Shown here: piece after piece, positions 1-8,827 of the stretch | Layout of the letters: every line of letters starts with the position of its first letter | Position numbering within the stretch: the first letter of the stretch is position 1 | Source: Chitinophagales bacterium | GTDB lineage: Bacteria > Bacteroidota > Bacteroidia > Chitinophagales > Chitinophagaceae | Direction: 5' to 3' | NCBI GenBank assembly: GCA_026936105.1 | Contig: JAIXKI010000004.1 | Location: forward strand, 140,620-204,619 | Length of the DNA: 64,000 nt | Notes under the pieces: generated by a model | Databases searched by the model: none | What the model saw: only the letters and a program-made list of their open reading frames with translations | What the model was told of the DNA's origin: nothing | Translations under genes and position numbers: made by a program

Positions 1-85
1 TCAGCTTGCATTGGTAGTCATTGTAATCATCACGTATTATATCAGCAATCAAAGAAGAAAGAAAGTGGCGCTGCATCAAAGTTGA
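1..85 (+). CDS. C-terminal end of a membrane protein (partial)
   Basis: The window opens inside a plus-strand reading frame (frame 2) that ends at the TGA at 83-85. The visible 27 residues form one hydrophobic helix (LALVVIVIITYYI) followed by a basic tail (NQRRKKVALHQS). That is the usual end of an inner-membrane protein with its C-terminus in the cytoplasm. The family cannot be told from so little. The next gene starts 222 bases later on the same strand. Confidence 0.55.
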   Translation, partial: QLALVVIVIITYYISNQRRKKVALHQS

Positions 86-307
86 TATTATAAATAATTT
101 TGTTTTACCATTTTTTTATAATCTCTCTCAACGAAACCTTTTTCCTATCACTCTTCTCCGGTCTTCCCTTCTGTCAACTATTATAGCCGTGCTTCTAATT
201 TTAAGAACTCTGTTTTCAGGAATCGTTATTTTTACCCGTTAAGAAATCAGATGGAAATACAATTCCTTTTCTGTTAAAACAATATTCTGTCACTTTATAA
301 TATTGAT

Positions 308-1735
308 GTGAATACCGAAGAGATCCTCTCACGCCTCGGCCAGCTGAATAAAATCAGCAGCAAGCTGGAAATTCCTTCACAGGAAAGAAAAGAAATGATC
401 AGCGACCTGTCAGCCTTTGTGGAGAACTATATTTCAGAATTAAATACTCAGAATATTTTCAGTGAAAGAAAGCCCGGCCCGCTTGCTATTACAGATCATC
501 CGAAATCATTGAGTGAACTCCTGGACCTGTACAGAAAAGAAGTGACCGGAACAGGCATCAATGCTGCTTCGGGAAAACATCTGGGATATATTCCTGCCGG
601 AGGCATTTTCACTTCGGCTGTTGCAGATTTCATTGCGGCCATCACCAATCCTTATGCAGGAGTTTATTATGCATCACCCGGGGCGGCAGCCATAGAGAAT
701 GAAGTGCTCCAATGGCTGAAGTCAGTATTTAATTTCCCCGAAGATTCAGTTGGTAACCTGACTTCAGGCGGATCGGTCTCCGCACTGATCGCATTCACTG
801 CAGCAAGGGATAAACATGGAATAAAGAATGAAAAGATTAAAAGCAGTGTTGTTTATCTCACGGAACAGGTGCATCACTCTGCCCAGAAGGCATTGCGCAT
901 TATCGGGCTTGAAGATATTGTGTTGCGTTATGTTCCATTGGATGATCATCATCGTATGAAAACGGTTGAACTGAAAAGAATGATCGTAGAAGATATTGCA
1001 TCCGGACTGAACCCTTTCCTGGTGATCGGCACTGCGGGAACTACGGACACCGGCGCTGTTGATGACCTGGATGCGATTGCAGACATAGCAGAGAAATATA
1101 AGTTATGGTATCATGTGGATGCAGCTTACGGCGGATTTTTTATTCTGACTTCAAAAAAGAATTTATTCAAGGGAATTGAAAGGGCTGATTCGGTGATCAT
1201 GGATCCGCATAAGAGCATGTTCGTTCCTTATGGCCTTGCCGCTGTATTGATAAAAGACAAAGCTTCGGCGCTCAAGTCTAATTATTACACTGCCCATTAC
1301 ATGCAGGATGCGGCAGGAGAGGAGTTGATAAAAAGCCCTGCCAATCTTTCTCCGGAACTGACCCGTCACTTCAGGGGGCTGCGCCTGTGGCTGCCCTTGC
1401 AGATCCACGGGCAGGAGCCTTTCATTGCCTGCCTGGAGGAAAAACTTCTGCTGGTGAAATATTTCAGGGCAAAGCTCAGTGAACTCGGCTTTCAGCTTGG
1501 CCCTGAGCCTGATCTTTCCGTAAGTTATTTCTGGTATCCTTTCGGAAAAGATGAAGATGAAAAAAACAGGCAACTGATGAAGCAGATCCATTCGGATGGA
1601 GATGTGTATTTAAGTTCTTCCATCGTGAATGGCCGCTTTGTGATCCGCATGGCAATTCTTTCTTTCCGGACAAAAAAAGAAACGATTGACAGGGCAGTGG
1701 AAATGATCAAAAGATGTCTTGCAAGAGTGAAATAA
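308..1735 (+). CDS. PLP-dependent group II amino-acid decarboxylase
   Basis: This 475-residue protein belongs to the pyridoxal-phosphate decarboxylase family (aromatic L-amino acid / glutamate / tyrosine decarboxylases), which release CO2 from an amino acid to give an amine. The fold markers are in order: an N-terminal helical region, the YYASPGAAAIENEVLQWL segment, the TSGGSVSAL loop, HVDAAYGG at about residue 269 (Asp contacts the pyridine nitrogen) and DPHKSM, whose Lys302 should hold PLP. The start is GTG at 308; no ATG suits better. It stands alone upstream of a convergent DinB gene. The substrate cannot be fixed from sequence; aromatic or branched amino acids are the usual ones for this subgroup. 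Confidence 0.9.
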   Translation: MNTEEILSRLGQLNKISSKLEIPSQERKEMISDLSAFVENYISELNTQNIFSERKPGPLAITDHPKSLSELLDLYRKEVTGTGINAASGKHLGYIPAGGIFTSAVADFIAAITNPYAGVYYASPGAAAIENEVLQWLKSVFNFPEDSVGNLTSGGSVSALIAFTAARDKHGIKNEKIKSSVVYLTEQVHHSAQKALRIIGLEDIVLRYVPLDDHHRMKTVELKRMIVEDIASGLNPFLVIGTAGTTDTGAVDDLDAIADIAEKYKLWYHVDAAYGGFFILTSKKNLFKGIERADSVIMDPHKSMFVPYGLAAVLIKDKASALKSNYYTAHYMQDAAGEELIKSPANLSPELTRHFRGLRLWLPLQIHGQEPFIACLEEKLLLVKYFRAKLSELGFQLGPEPDLSVSYFWYPFGKDEDEKNRQLMKQIHSDGDVYLSSSIVNGRFVIRMAILSFRTKKETIDRAVEMIKRCLARVK

Positions 1736-1818
1736 ACTTACTCTTTCAGATATAACCGGGATTGAGCAGATCCTCAAACGGATATTACTAATCAACCTGT
1801 AACTCCAAATCAAGAAGA

Positions 1819-2340
1819 TCAGTTATTCATTGCAGCATGGATCTTGTCATCAGCGCTGGCGCCGTACATTCCCGGAACAGGAATATTCAATAACCTGAAG
1901 AATACACCTAACTGTGCCCTGTGATGATATACATGATTCATACCGTTGTGACGAATAGCATCCTCTTTCGGCATGTCCAGGATGATATGATGCCCGTTGC
2001 GCATTACCCAATTTTCTTTCAGGTCTTCATCCTTTGCTTTCCTGAGCGCTTCGATGGATTTTTTGGTTCCTTCTTCAAATCCGCGGATCAGGTCTTTCGT
2101 TGTGTGGATCTCCGGTTTCTTTGTCTTGTTCTCTGCAAAATCAAGATACCTTGTATTCACGATCAGCCCGGGCCTTGATGCAAGGTCAACAATATGGGAG
2201 GCCAATTCTTTAATGGTCATTGACCTGTCGTGCGGCCTCCAGTTAAAATTTGATTCAGGAACTCTCTCCAGCATCTTAATGGTGTTGGGAGCTTCTCTTT
2301 CAATTTCTTTGATGAATAGTTCTGTCAGTTTCATGATCAA
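1819..2340 (-). CDS. DinB family protein
   Basis: A 173-residue four-helix-bundle protein of the DinB/YfiT superfamily, metal-dependent proteins that often act as thiol transferases or have unknown roles. Candidate metal ligands are the His residues in HIVDL near residue 49 and in NHVYHHRAQLG near residue 133. The C-terminal LLNIPVPGMYG signature closes the bundle. It is a clear paralogue of the protein at 46606-47100, which shares the LERVP..., SMTI..LA.HI and LLN.PVPG.YG segments. The gene converges with the decarboxylase and is separated by 125 bases from the thioredoxin gene upstream on its own strand. The substrate is unknown. Confidence 0.87.
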   Translation of the reverse strand: MIMKLTELFIKEIEREAPNTIKMLERVPESNFNWRPHDRSMTIKELASHIVDLASRPGLIVNTRYLDFAENKTKKPEIHTTKDLIRGFEEGTKKSIEALRKAKDEDLKENWVMRNGHHIILDMPKEDAIRHNGMNHVYHHRAQLGVFFRLLNIPVPGMYGASADDKIHAAMNN

Positions 2341-2465
2341 CTGTTTTATATCAGAACAATCCCTGAAGCGAAATGTTTACTGAATTATTTTATCAGAGAG
2401 TGTTGATTATTCAGGAGGGAGAAGGAAAAATTAATGCTATGTTAATGATCATTCTTTCAATTTGC

Positions 2466-2765
2466 TTATACGGCATTATGCTTTCTGATCTGTTCTTCCA
2501 GTTCTTTTCCTGAAATCAACCCGGATCTTCTCCAGAGCTCTTTCCCTTTTTTAAAAAGAATGAATGTAGGAACTCCTTTTACCCGGTAATAGGAAGCAAC
2601 GGAGGGATTCTTGTCAATGTCAATTTCAAGAATATGAAGATTTTCTTTCAACTTTTTTTTCACTGATTCCAGTACCGGCATCATGGTCTGGCAGGTGCCA
2701 CACCATTCGGCAAAAAAATCAAGCAGTACAGGTTTTTGCTGAATACTTATTTCTTCAGGATTCAT
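2466..2765 (-). CDS. thioredoxin-family protein
   Basis: A 99-residue single-domain thioredoxin with the active site WCGTC (Cys22 and Cys25) and the cis-proline loop GVPTF. The fold is complete (beta-alpha-beta-alpha-beta-beta-alpha) and there is no signal peptide, so a cytoplasmic disulfide reductase role is likely. The central residues GT replace the GP of classical thioredoxin, so its redox potential may differ. Its ATG overlaps the stop of the upstream methyltransferase by four bases (2762-2765), so the two are translationally coupled. Confidence 0.92.
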   Translation of the reverse strand: MNPEEISIQQKPVLLDFFAEWCGTCQTMMPVLESVKKKLKENLHILEIDIDKNPSVASYYRVKGVPTFILFKKGKELWRRSGLISGKELEEQIRKHNAV

Positions 2766-3391
2766 CCTTTCTTCTCAAGGTTGATGAACAGTTCTGCGCC
2801 GGCTCTTGGCGGAATGCTGTTGTAGCAGGCTTCCATTTTATGGATATGAAAATAGGGCTCAAAAAGAACCCTGTATTCCATCTCTTCTCCGCCGAACGGA
2901 GGGCCGGGCTTTTCAAAGACCACACCGAACAATACTCCGGCCAGCCTGCCTTTGTTATTGAGAATGGAATGCATTTTCTCCACGTACTCTTTTCTTCTTT
3001 CGAGTACCTGGGCGCAAAAGAAAGTCTGTTCGATGATGAGATCGTATTTCCCTTCATGTTTAAAGAAATCTTCGCAGATCACTTTTATCTGGGAAAGGCC
3101 TTTGAATTTGTTTTTTAGTTTCGATACTGCCACTTCGGAAATATCAACAAGCGTGATGTCGGTGAATCCTTTTTTTACTATGTATTCCGCTTCATAGGCA
3201 TTGCCGCAACCGGGGATCAGCAGGGCAGCATTTTTATTTTCATATTGATCAATGTAATGGGTGACAGGAGGGGAGGCGTAGCCAACATCCCAGCCTGTCT
3301 GTTCTGTGCGCCATCTTTCATTCCAGAAAGAAGCATCCAGCTCATTCTCAAAATTTTTATTTTCATCTGTTGCAGTATGTTCCCTTTTCAT
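2762..3391 (-). CDS. TPMT-like SAM-dependent methyltransferase
   Basis: A 209-residue class I methyltransferase of the thiopurine S-methyltransferase-like group. The N-terminus has FWNERW....GWDVGYASP, typical of this family, followed by SAM-binding motif I LIPGCGNAYEA (about residue 58) and the acidic loop LVDISEVAV. TPMT-like bacterial enzymes methylate thiols, tellurite/selenite or small electrophilic compounds; the substrate here is open. It overlaps the thioredoxin gene by four bases and lies 10 bases downstream of the ICL/PEPM gene, so the three form one minus-strand operon. Confidence 0.88.
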   Translation of the reverse strand: MKREHTATDENKNFENELDASFWNERWRTEQTGWDVGYASPPVTHYIDQYENKNAALLIPGCGNAYEAEYIVKKGFTDITLVDISEVAVSKLKNKFKGLSQIKVICEDFFKHEGKYDLIIEQTFFCAQVLERRKEYVEKMHSILNNKGRLAGVLFGVVFEKPGPPFGGEEMEYRVLFEPYFHIHKMEACYNSIPPRAGAELFINLEKKG

Positions 3392-3401
3392 ATAGATTGA
3401 T

Positions 3402-4247
3402 TTATTTAAACCAGTTGTTTACCTGTGGATAGGTAAGGTCTTTTGAAAACAAAGAGGGCCAGTCGTTTCCTGATCTCAGTTCACCGGCTATCTTTTTTAA
3501 ATGTTCCAATGTGGCGAGCATGGGTTTTCCGCCGACACTCACCCTGTTTATCTTCAGCTTTCTCAGCTCTGCCACATCCAGAGTGTTTCCCATCAGTATG
3601 TTCAGAGGGAGTTTAATTCCCTTTTTCAAAAAAGCTATGGTTTCCATGTCGGGCACAAAAGGAACAAAGATCCCGTCAGCGCCGGCGTCTTCAAATGCTT
3701 TTGCCCTTTCAATACAGGCTTGTGCTTTTTCTTTCAGGTCGCCGGGAGCCAGTTCAATGGCATCCGTTCTTGCATTCAGAAAAAGGTTGACTCCTTTTTG
3801 CCGGCTCACTTCCTTCACCGCTTTGATTTTTGCTAACTGCCTGTCCAGGTCATACAATTTTTTTGTGTGCGAATCAGCATCTTCGAGATTGATGCCCACA
3901 GCGCCTGCTTCAATGACATCAGCAATGAATTTTGAAAACTTATCAAGATCGTTTCCATAATAACCTGCTTCAATGTCTGCAGTAAGCGGAATGCTGATGG
4001 CTCCTGCCATACGCCCGATCACTTCGATCACCAACTCAGGTGGAGTATGTTCTCCGTCTTTGTATCCTAAAGACCAGGAAACTCCCGAACTGGTGGTTGC
4101 CACAGCAGGAAAACCACTCTCCTGGAAAATTCTGGCAGAAGCGCTGTCCCAGGCATTGGGAAGCACCAGCATTTCCTCTGCATGATGCAATGAGTGAAAT
4201 TTCTCTGCCAGTTTATTTTGAATGACGTGATCGAATTTGTTTGCCAT
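3402..4247 (-). CDS. isocitrate lyase / PEP mutase superfamily protein
   Basis: This 281-residue TIM-barrel enzyme belongs to the ICL/PEPM superfamily, which makes or breaks C-C or P-C bonds in alpha-oxyacids through an enolate intermediate. Visible markers are LPNAWDSASARIF near residue 30, TTSSGVSWSLGYKDGE, the metal-binding TADIEAGYYGN near residue 98 and LFLNARTDA near residue 155. The KKCGH catalytic motif of true isocitrate and methylisocitrate lyases is absent. It is therefore more likely an oxaloacetate decarboxylase-like, phosphonomutase-like or uncharacterised member. It lies 34 bases downstream of the YceI gene. Confidence 0.85.
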   Translation of the reverse strand: MANKFDHVIQNKLAEKFHSLHHAEEMLVLPNAWDSASARIFQESGFPAVATTSSGVSWSLGYKDGEHTPPELVIEVIGRMAGAISIPLTADIEAGYYGNDLDKFSKFIADVIEAGAVGINLEDADSHTKKLYDLDRQLAKIKAVKEVSRQKGVNLFLNARTDAIELAPGDLKEKAQACIERAKAFEDAGADGIFVPFVPDMETIAFLKKGIKLPLNILMGNTLDVAELRKLKINRVSVGGKPMLATLEHLKKIAGELRSGNDWPSLFSKDLTYPQVNNWFK

Positions 4248-4281
4248 AGATCTTTCTTTTATTAAAATACCGGGAGATGTT

Positions 4282-4815
4282 TTATTCCGGATGGGTCATT
4301 TCAATATCAGCATTTATATTCACATCATTGCCAACGACCACACCACCTGCTTCTAAGGCAGGATTGTATTTTAATCCGAATTCTAATCGTTTTATCTTTC
4401 CGGTTATGCTGAAACCTGCACGGTAATAACCCGAACCGTCTTTGATCAAACCGGTGTTTTCAACTTTGAATGTTTCCTGTTTAGTTGTTTCGCGGATGGT
4501 CAGATCACCTTCCATTTCATATCCGGTACCGCTTATCTTTCTGATCTTTCTGCTTACAAAAGTAAGCTTAGGATGATTTTTCAAATCAAAGAAGTCTTCA
4601 CTCTTCAGGTGATTGTCTCTTTGCATCACTTTAGTGGTAATAGACTCTATGTCTGCTGTAAAAGTAGCTTTTGCTGTAGAGAAATCATGTCCTTCTGTTT
4701 CCAGGGTGACATTGAATGTTTGAAATTCTCCTGTAACATTGGACACCATCATGTGCCTAACTTTAAATAAGACCTCTGAGTGTGCAGGATCAAGCTGCCA
4801 TTTAATTGTTGCCAT
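4282..4815 (-). CDS. YceI family polyprenyl-binding-like protein
   Basis: A 177-residue YceI domain spanning the whole protein, an extended lipocalin-like barrel known to bind long polyprenyl chains. Typical sections are WQLDPAHSEVLFKVRHMM at the N-terminus, the TTKVMQRDNHLKSEDFFD helix, and LEFGLKYN...AGGVVVGNDVNI at the C-terminus. There is no signal peptide, so it is probably cytoplasmic, unlike E. coli YceI. It sits in the minus-strand run between the DUF2249 gene (31 bases upstream) and the ICL/PEPM gene. The ligand is unknown; quinone precursors are an inference only. Confidence 0.9.
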   Translation of the reverse strand: MATIKWQLDPAHSEVLFKVRHMMVSNVTGEFQTFNVTLETEGHDFSTAKATFTADIESITTKVMQRDNHLKSEDFFDLKNHPKLTFVSRKIRKISGTGYEMEGDLTIRETTKQETFKVENTGLIKDGSGYYRAGFSITGKIKRLEFGLKYNPALEAGGVVVGNDVNINADIEMTHPE

Positions 4816-4846
4816 TGTATGTAATTTTTTATTTTTCTTTTTATTC

Positions 4847-5602
4847 TTAATTCTTCACTTTGATCACTCTCACCTTCCATTCGTCAGGGCCTTTTTGTAA
4901 ATATTCCCATCTGAAGGGCTCCTTACTTTCGGCTTCCATCTGGTAATACAAAGGTTTGGGATCATGATCATTGATAAATTCAAATGCTTCGCCGGGTTTT
5001 ATGTCGGCAAAAGCCTTGTAAAACATTTCATGCCTTTCGGTAGGCGGGTAGGGCCGTACATCAAATTCGTTGACCACCGAAAAACCATCATCACCCAGTC
5101 CGCTTTTATCTCTTTTAGTAATGTGAACAACGTATTCCCCGGGTTCTTTTTTCTTATAGATCCAGGTGTGCTTTCCTTCAAACTTGTTTACAAAGACTCC
5201 GTGTATCTCCGCCGGGTCTTCTGTTGAAATAAGTTCCATGGTGGTGTTTTCTTCCATCATGCCGAAACGGTGAAACACGATCTGTTTCCACTCGCTTTTA
5301 TCTGCTTTGCGCAGATCCAGGAGGGTGGAGATGTCATGGAACTCACGGCCATGCGATTCTTCGGTACGGGTAACTTTTACTTTCCATTCCCTGCCGCCAC
5401 GGTTCAGGTATTCCCATCCGACCACATCACCGTAAATGGAACGGAATTCATAATATAGCGGGATGGGGTCATGGTCGTTGATGAAAATAAAACTTTCTCC
5501 GGCAGGAAGTACTTTAAACAGGTGGATCAGTTTCTCATGCCTTTTGATCGGGATCAGTTCCCTTACATCCAATTCTTCAATTTGTTTGGCCTCTTTGCTC
5601 AT
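4847..5602 (-). CDS. tandem DUF2249 domain protein
   Basis: This protein has two DUF2249 domains, at about residues 9-80 and 175-250, each with the signature RHE....F......GE.F.FINDHDP.PLYY......W.YL..G...WKV.V. I start it at the ATG at 5602 (MSKEAKQIEELDV), because the 22 extra upstream codons are hydrophobic and precede the first DUF2249 motif without family support. That gives 251 residues. DUF2249 proteins are often linked to nitrogen-oxide or respiratory metabolism in other bacteria, but no biochemical role is fixed. The middle segment (about residues 90-170) does not carry the signature. Confidence 0.85.
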   Translation of the reverse strand: MSKEAKQIEELDVRELIPIKRHEKLIHLFKVLPAGESFIFINDHDPIPLYYEFRSIYGDVVGWEYLNRGGREWKVKVTRTEESHGREFHDISTLLDLRKADKSEWKQIVFHRFGMMEENTTMELISTEDPAEIHGVFVNKFEGKHTWIYKKKEPGEYVVHITKRDKSGLGDDGFSVVNEFDVRPYPPTERHEMFYKAFADIKPGEAFEFINDHDPKPLYYQMEAESKEPFRWEYLQKGPDEWKVRVIKVKN

Positions 5603-5748
5603 AATCTTGATTTTGTTCTGTGTTAATATTGTTTCAATGTTAAAAGATAAAAGTAGCGATATATGCAAACTCCGTTTTCCGCTTTCTGTAAATTCTTTTT
5701 TAAATCTGACTTTATGTTTTTCTCTGTAACCCTCATAACCTGCTTCTT

Positions 5749-6462
5749 TTATTTTTTTACCGGAGGTCTTGACGGCCTTATTTCAATTTTACTGGGCAAA
5801 GCCCTGGGGTTCATTTTTAAAAGATCATACACGATCTCGCCTATATCTTCCGGTTGCAGCTTCCAGGCATCTTCTGCGGAAGGAATGCGGCCATCAAAAT
5901 GGCTGCTTACCGATCCCGGCATGATGGTGGTCACTTTTACATCATGATGACGAAGGTCGAGCATCAATGCCTGAGTGAAACCCACCACTGCAAATTTACT
6001 TGCGTTGTAAGCAGTGCCTTTTTCAAAAAAGTTGGTACCGGCAAGACTGGCAATGGTGATGATATAACCTTTTGCTTTTTTAATGGCATCCAGAGAAGCT
6101 TTCACACTGTTGAAAACACCGGTCAGATTTGTATCAATCACATTCTTCCACTGCTCCGTGCTTATATCTTCGATGGGAGCAAACAATCCGACGCCGGCAT
6201 TGGCCACCAGCACATCCAGCCTGTTCCATTTTTCCATGATGGATTTAACAGCATTCTTTTCATCAGCAGGGTCACGCACATCCGAACGGATAGCCAATAT
6301 ATCGGAAGCATCACCTTTCAGATTCGAAGCAGCCCTTTTTATCTCCTCCAGGTTGCGGCTGCTGATCGCCACCCGGTATCCTTTGTTCAAAAGATACTGA
6401 GCAATGCCTTTTCCGATTCCTTTGCTGCCGCCTGTGATATATACAACTTTTTTATCTTCCAT
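5749..6462 (-). CDS. short-chain dehydrogenase/reductase
   Basis: A classical SDR of 237 residues with the NAD(P)-binding glycine motif TGGSKGIGKG at residue 10, the structural NAG (NAGVGLF, near residue 88), and the catalytic Ser-Tyr-Lys set (SLAG... then YNASK near residue 152). Substituents after the first beta strand (SSRN) suggest NADPH preference. It uses substrates with a hydroxyl/carbonyl group; which one cannot be read. It lies 107 bases downstream of the MFS gene on the same strand. Confidence 0.93.
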   Translation of the reverse strand: MEDKKVVYITGGSKGIGKGIAQYLLNKGYRVAISSRNLEEIKRAASNLKGDASDILAIRSDVRDPADEKNAVKSIMEKWNRLDVLVANAGVGLFAPIEDISTEQWKNVIDTNLTGVFNSVKASLDAIKKAKGYIITIASLAGTNFFEKGTAYNASKFAVVGFTQALMLDLRHHDVKVTTIMPGSVSSHFDGRIPSAEDAWKLQPEDIGEIVYDLLKMNPRALPSKIEIRPSRPPVKK

Positions 6463-6569
6463 CTCTTTGTCTTATTCTGCTAAACAATTTTAAGCAGGAA
6501 ATAGTTCAAAATCAGCCCGGTTTTCTTCTCATAAACATATTCCTTCTTTTCATTAAAATTGGAAACCGC

Positions 6570-7763
6570 TTATTTCTCTTTCCGTAACTGCTTCAGTTTA
6601 TATTTTTCATAAACCTTCCTCGAATTGAACCAGTAAATGAAAAGAGCTATAAAGCTGAGGGCTGCAGTGAAAATGTAAAGATTGGCAAAGCCGAAATGAT
6701 CAATAAGATAAGCCCCGAGAAGCATTCCGATGCCTATGCCGAAATCAAAGCCCATGAGGTAAGTTGAATTGGCAGTTCCTCTTTTGGATGCAGGAGCCAT
6801 ATTGTTGTAAATAGTTTGCAATGCAGGAAAAAGAGTGCCGAAGCCGATACCCAGTATAAAAGCCGAAATGCTGTAGGCATAAATGTTATGAAACAATGCA
6901 AAGCTGATGTAGCCGGCGCATATTGCAGAGATGGCGGTCATCATCACGGCATGCAGGTAGCCGCGGTCCACCAGCCTTCCTGAATTCACCCTGGAAAGAA
7001 CAATGCCCGATGCCAGGAAAAGAAAAAATATTCCGGCGTTGGATATGCTGATCTGTTTTCCGTACAAGACAGCAAAGGCCACCAGTGTGCCCCATCCGAA
7101 TGAAAGGAATAACTGATTGATGAAGATCGGAATTCCTTTGATCAGGATAAAACGGTCAAGGGATACAGGAGGGATCTTTTCCAGCTTTTTTCTTCCCGGC
7201 ACTTTGATAAAGCTGACTGCTGTTACTGCAAATGCCCCCATGATCAGCGCCGAAGTAGCCAGGAAATGAAAACCATAAGCATCATAGATCTTGACGGCGA
7301 TAAAAGGAGCAACGGCCATTGCGATGTTCATGGTGACTCCGAAAAAACCGATCCCTTCTGCACGCCTTGAGGAAGGAATGATATCAATGGCTACTGTATT
7401 CGCAGAAACGGTGGACAGCCCCCAGAATATTCCGTGAATGAATCTGAGTACCACAAAGAACAAAACGGTGGTGGCAAAATAATATCCTGTAAAGGTGATG
7501 ACGAACAAAGAAATACCTAAAAGGAATAAAGGCTTTCTTGAATAGACATCCACGAGATAGCCGCTGAAAGGCCTCATGAACAAGAGTGCCAGCACATAGG
7601 ATGAAAGGGCTATCCCGATCTGTGACTTGGGCACATTAAGCTGCTCCGACAGATAGATCGGAATGGTGGGCATCAGCAGGTAAAAAGAACAGGCGATCAG
7701 AAAATTGGCAATACAGGCGTTGATGAAATTCCTGTTCCAAAGTTTTTCTTTGCGCTCCGTCAC
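6570..7763 (-). CDS. MFS transporter
   Basis: A 397-residue protein with twelve predicted membrane helices. It has the major facilitator loop 2-3 motif in the form GYLVDVYSRKPLF (about residue 69) and a second, weaker copy NSGRLVDRGYL in the second half. It should be a proton-coupled inner-membrane transporter, probably for small-molecule efflux, given the single-gene setting and the resemblance to drug-efflux MFS proteins. The gene ends 107 bases before the SDR gene on the same strand and starts 79 bases from the end of the lipoate ligase gene. Confidence 0.9.
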   Translation of the reverse strand: MTERKEKLWNRNFINACIANFLIACSFYLLMPTIPIYLSEQLNVPKSQIGIALSSYVLALLFMRPFSGYLVDVYSRKPLFLLGISLFVITFTGYYFATTVLFFVVLRFIHGIFWGLSTVSANTVAIDIIPSSRRAEGIGFFGVTMNIAMAVAPFIAVKIYDAYGFHFLATSALIMGAFAVTAVSFIKVPGRKKLEKIPPVSLDRFILIKGIPIFINQLFLSFGWGTLVAFAVLYGKQISISNAGIFFLFLASGIVLSRVNSGRLVDRGYLHAVMMTAISAICAGYISFALFHNIYAYSISAFILGIGFGTLFPALQTIYNNMAPASKRGTANSTYLMGFDFGIGIGMLLGAYLIDHFGFANLYIFTAALSFIALFIYWFNSRKVYEKYKLKQLRKEK

Positions 7764-7842
7764 TGTGGATGGCTTTAACTCTTCTGAAACACCGGGAATA
7801 TTCGTAAAAAATTATTATTTGTTGGAAATCGGATCAGAGGCG

Positions 7843-8823
7843 TCAGAACATGGATTCTACCAATTCATTGATATCAATATTGCTGAAATGCTTTTCGATA
7901 GGGAACCTGGACAATACATCTCTGATGGCAGTTTCTTCATGTTCCACATTTACCAATGCGTTTTCGACGACTGTGATCCCTTTTTCGGAGAAGAAATCAC
8001 CAAAGATCTTTGCTTTTTCGATCACTCCTTTTTTCACATCAAGGTTCATATCCAGCAAACCGCCTTTGGTACGAATCGCTTTTTTGAAATTATAATCCGG
8101 CGATTTTCCGAAATTCCATTCATGCGTGATGTATTTTTCATCCCGCAGTTGCTTAATGATCTTTTTATCTTCTTCGGTAAATTGATAAAGCCTGCTGTCC
8201 GGATAAATGGCCAGCACATGATTCATCAGCTTTTTGGTGAATTCTTCAATCGAGATGGGCCTCTTGATATGTTCCGAAATATTGGTAACTCTTTTAGGAA
8301 CCGATTTCACCGCCTTGTCTGTGTATTTCACCGGGTTTATCCTGAGTGCCTCGCTCACATTTCTCATTTCTGAGGAAAACAAAAGGCAGCCGTGGTGCAG
8401 GATCTTGTTCCTGTAAATATGGGCTGCATTTCCTGCGATCTTCCTTCCATCTATCATCAGGTCGTTCTTTCCTTCAAAACGGGCATCGGCTCCCAGCTCC
8501 TGAATCACGTCAATAATGGGTTGAGTGAATTTCCGGAAGTCAGTGAGGTTTGAATCGGAGCCTGCCTTCGTAAAAGAAAAATTCAAATTACCCAGGTCAT
8601 GATACACGGCTCCTCCGCCGGAGAGCCTGCGCACTACCGCGATATTGTGAGCTTTTACATATTCGTAATTGATCTCTGCAAGGGTATTCTGAAAGCTGCC
8701 GACGATGATCGCATTGTCATTCCGCCAGAGCATGAAACAATCTTCTTTCAGGTATTTTAAAATGTATTCGTCGGTCGCAATGTTGAAATAAGGGTCCGTA
8801 GATTCATGATAAATGCAAAGCAT
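7843..8823 (-). CDS. lplA: lipoate-protein ligase
   Basis: A 326-residue lipoate-protein ligase that activates free lipoate with ATP and attaches it to lysines of E2 and GcvH proteins. Markers are the RRLSGGGAVYHDLGNLNFSF loop near residue 65, which binds the lipoyl-adenylate, the catalytic lysine segment GRKIAGNAAHI near residue 128, and a C-terminal accessory domain (about residues 245-326) as in LplA proper. The start MLCIYHESTDPYFNIATDEY is the usual Bacteroidota N-terminus. It directly follows the MenA fusion gene with a 4-base gap, so the two are probably cotranscribed. Confidence 0.93.
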   Translation of the reverse strand: MLCIYHESTDPYFNIATDEYILKYLKEDCFMLWRNDNAIIVGSFQNTLAEINYEYVKAHNIAVVRRLSGGGAVYHDLGNLNFSFTKAGSDSNLTDFRKFTQPIIDVIQELGADARFEGKNDLMIDGRKIAGNAAHIYRNKILHHGCLLFSSEMRNVSEALRINPVKYTDKAVKSVPKRVTNISEHIKRPISIEEFTKKLMNHVLAIYPDSRLYQFTEEDKKIIKQLRDEKYITHEWNFGKSPDYNFKKAIRTKGGLLDMNLDVKKGVIEKAKIFGDFFSEKGITVVENALVNVEHEETAIRDVLSRFPIEKHFSNIDINELVESMF

Positions 8824-8827
8824 GTTC

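Noticed and set aside
1163..1591. Long antisense open frame across the PLP decarboxylase
   Set aside because: It is a shadow frame caused by codon bias; no start context, no domain and no conserved motif.
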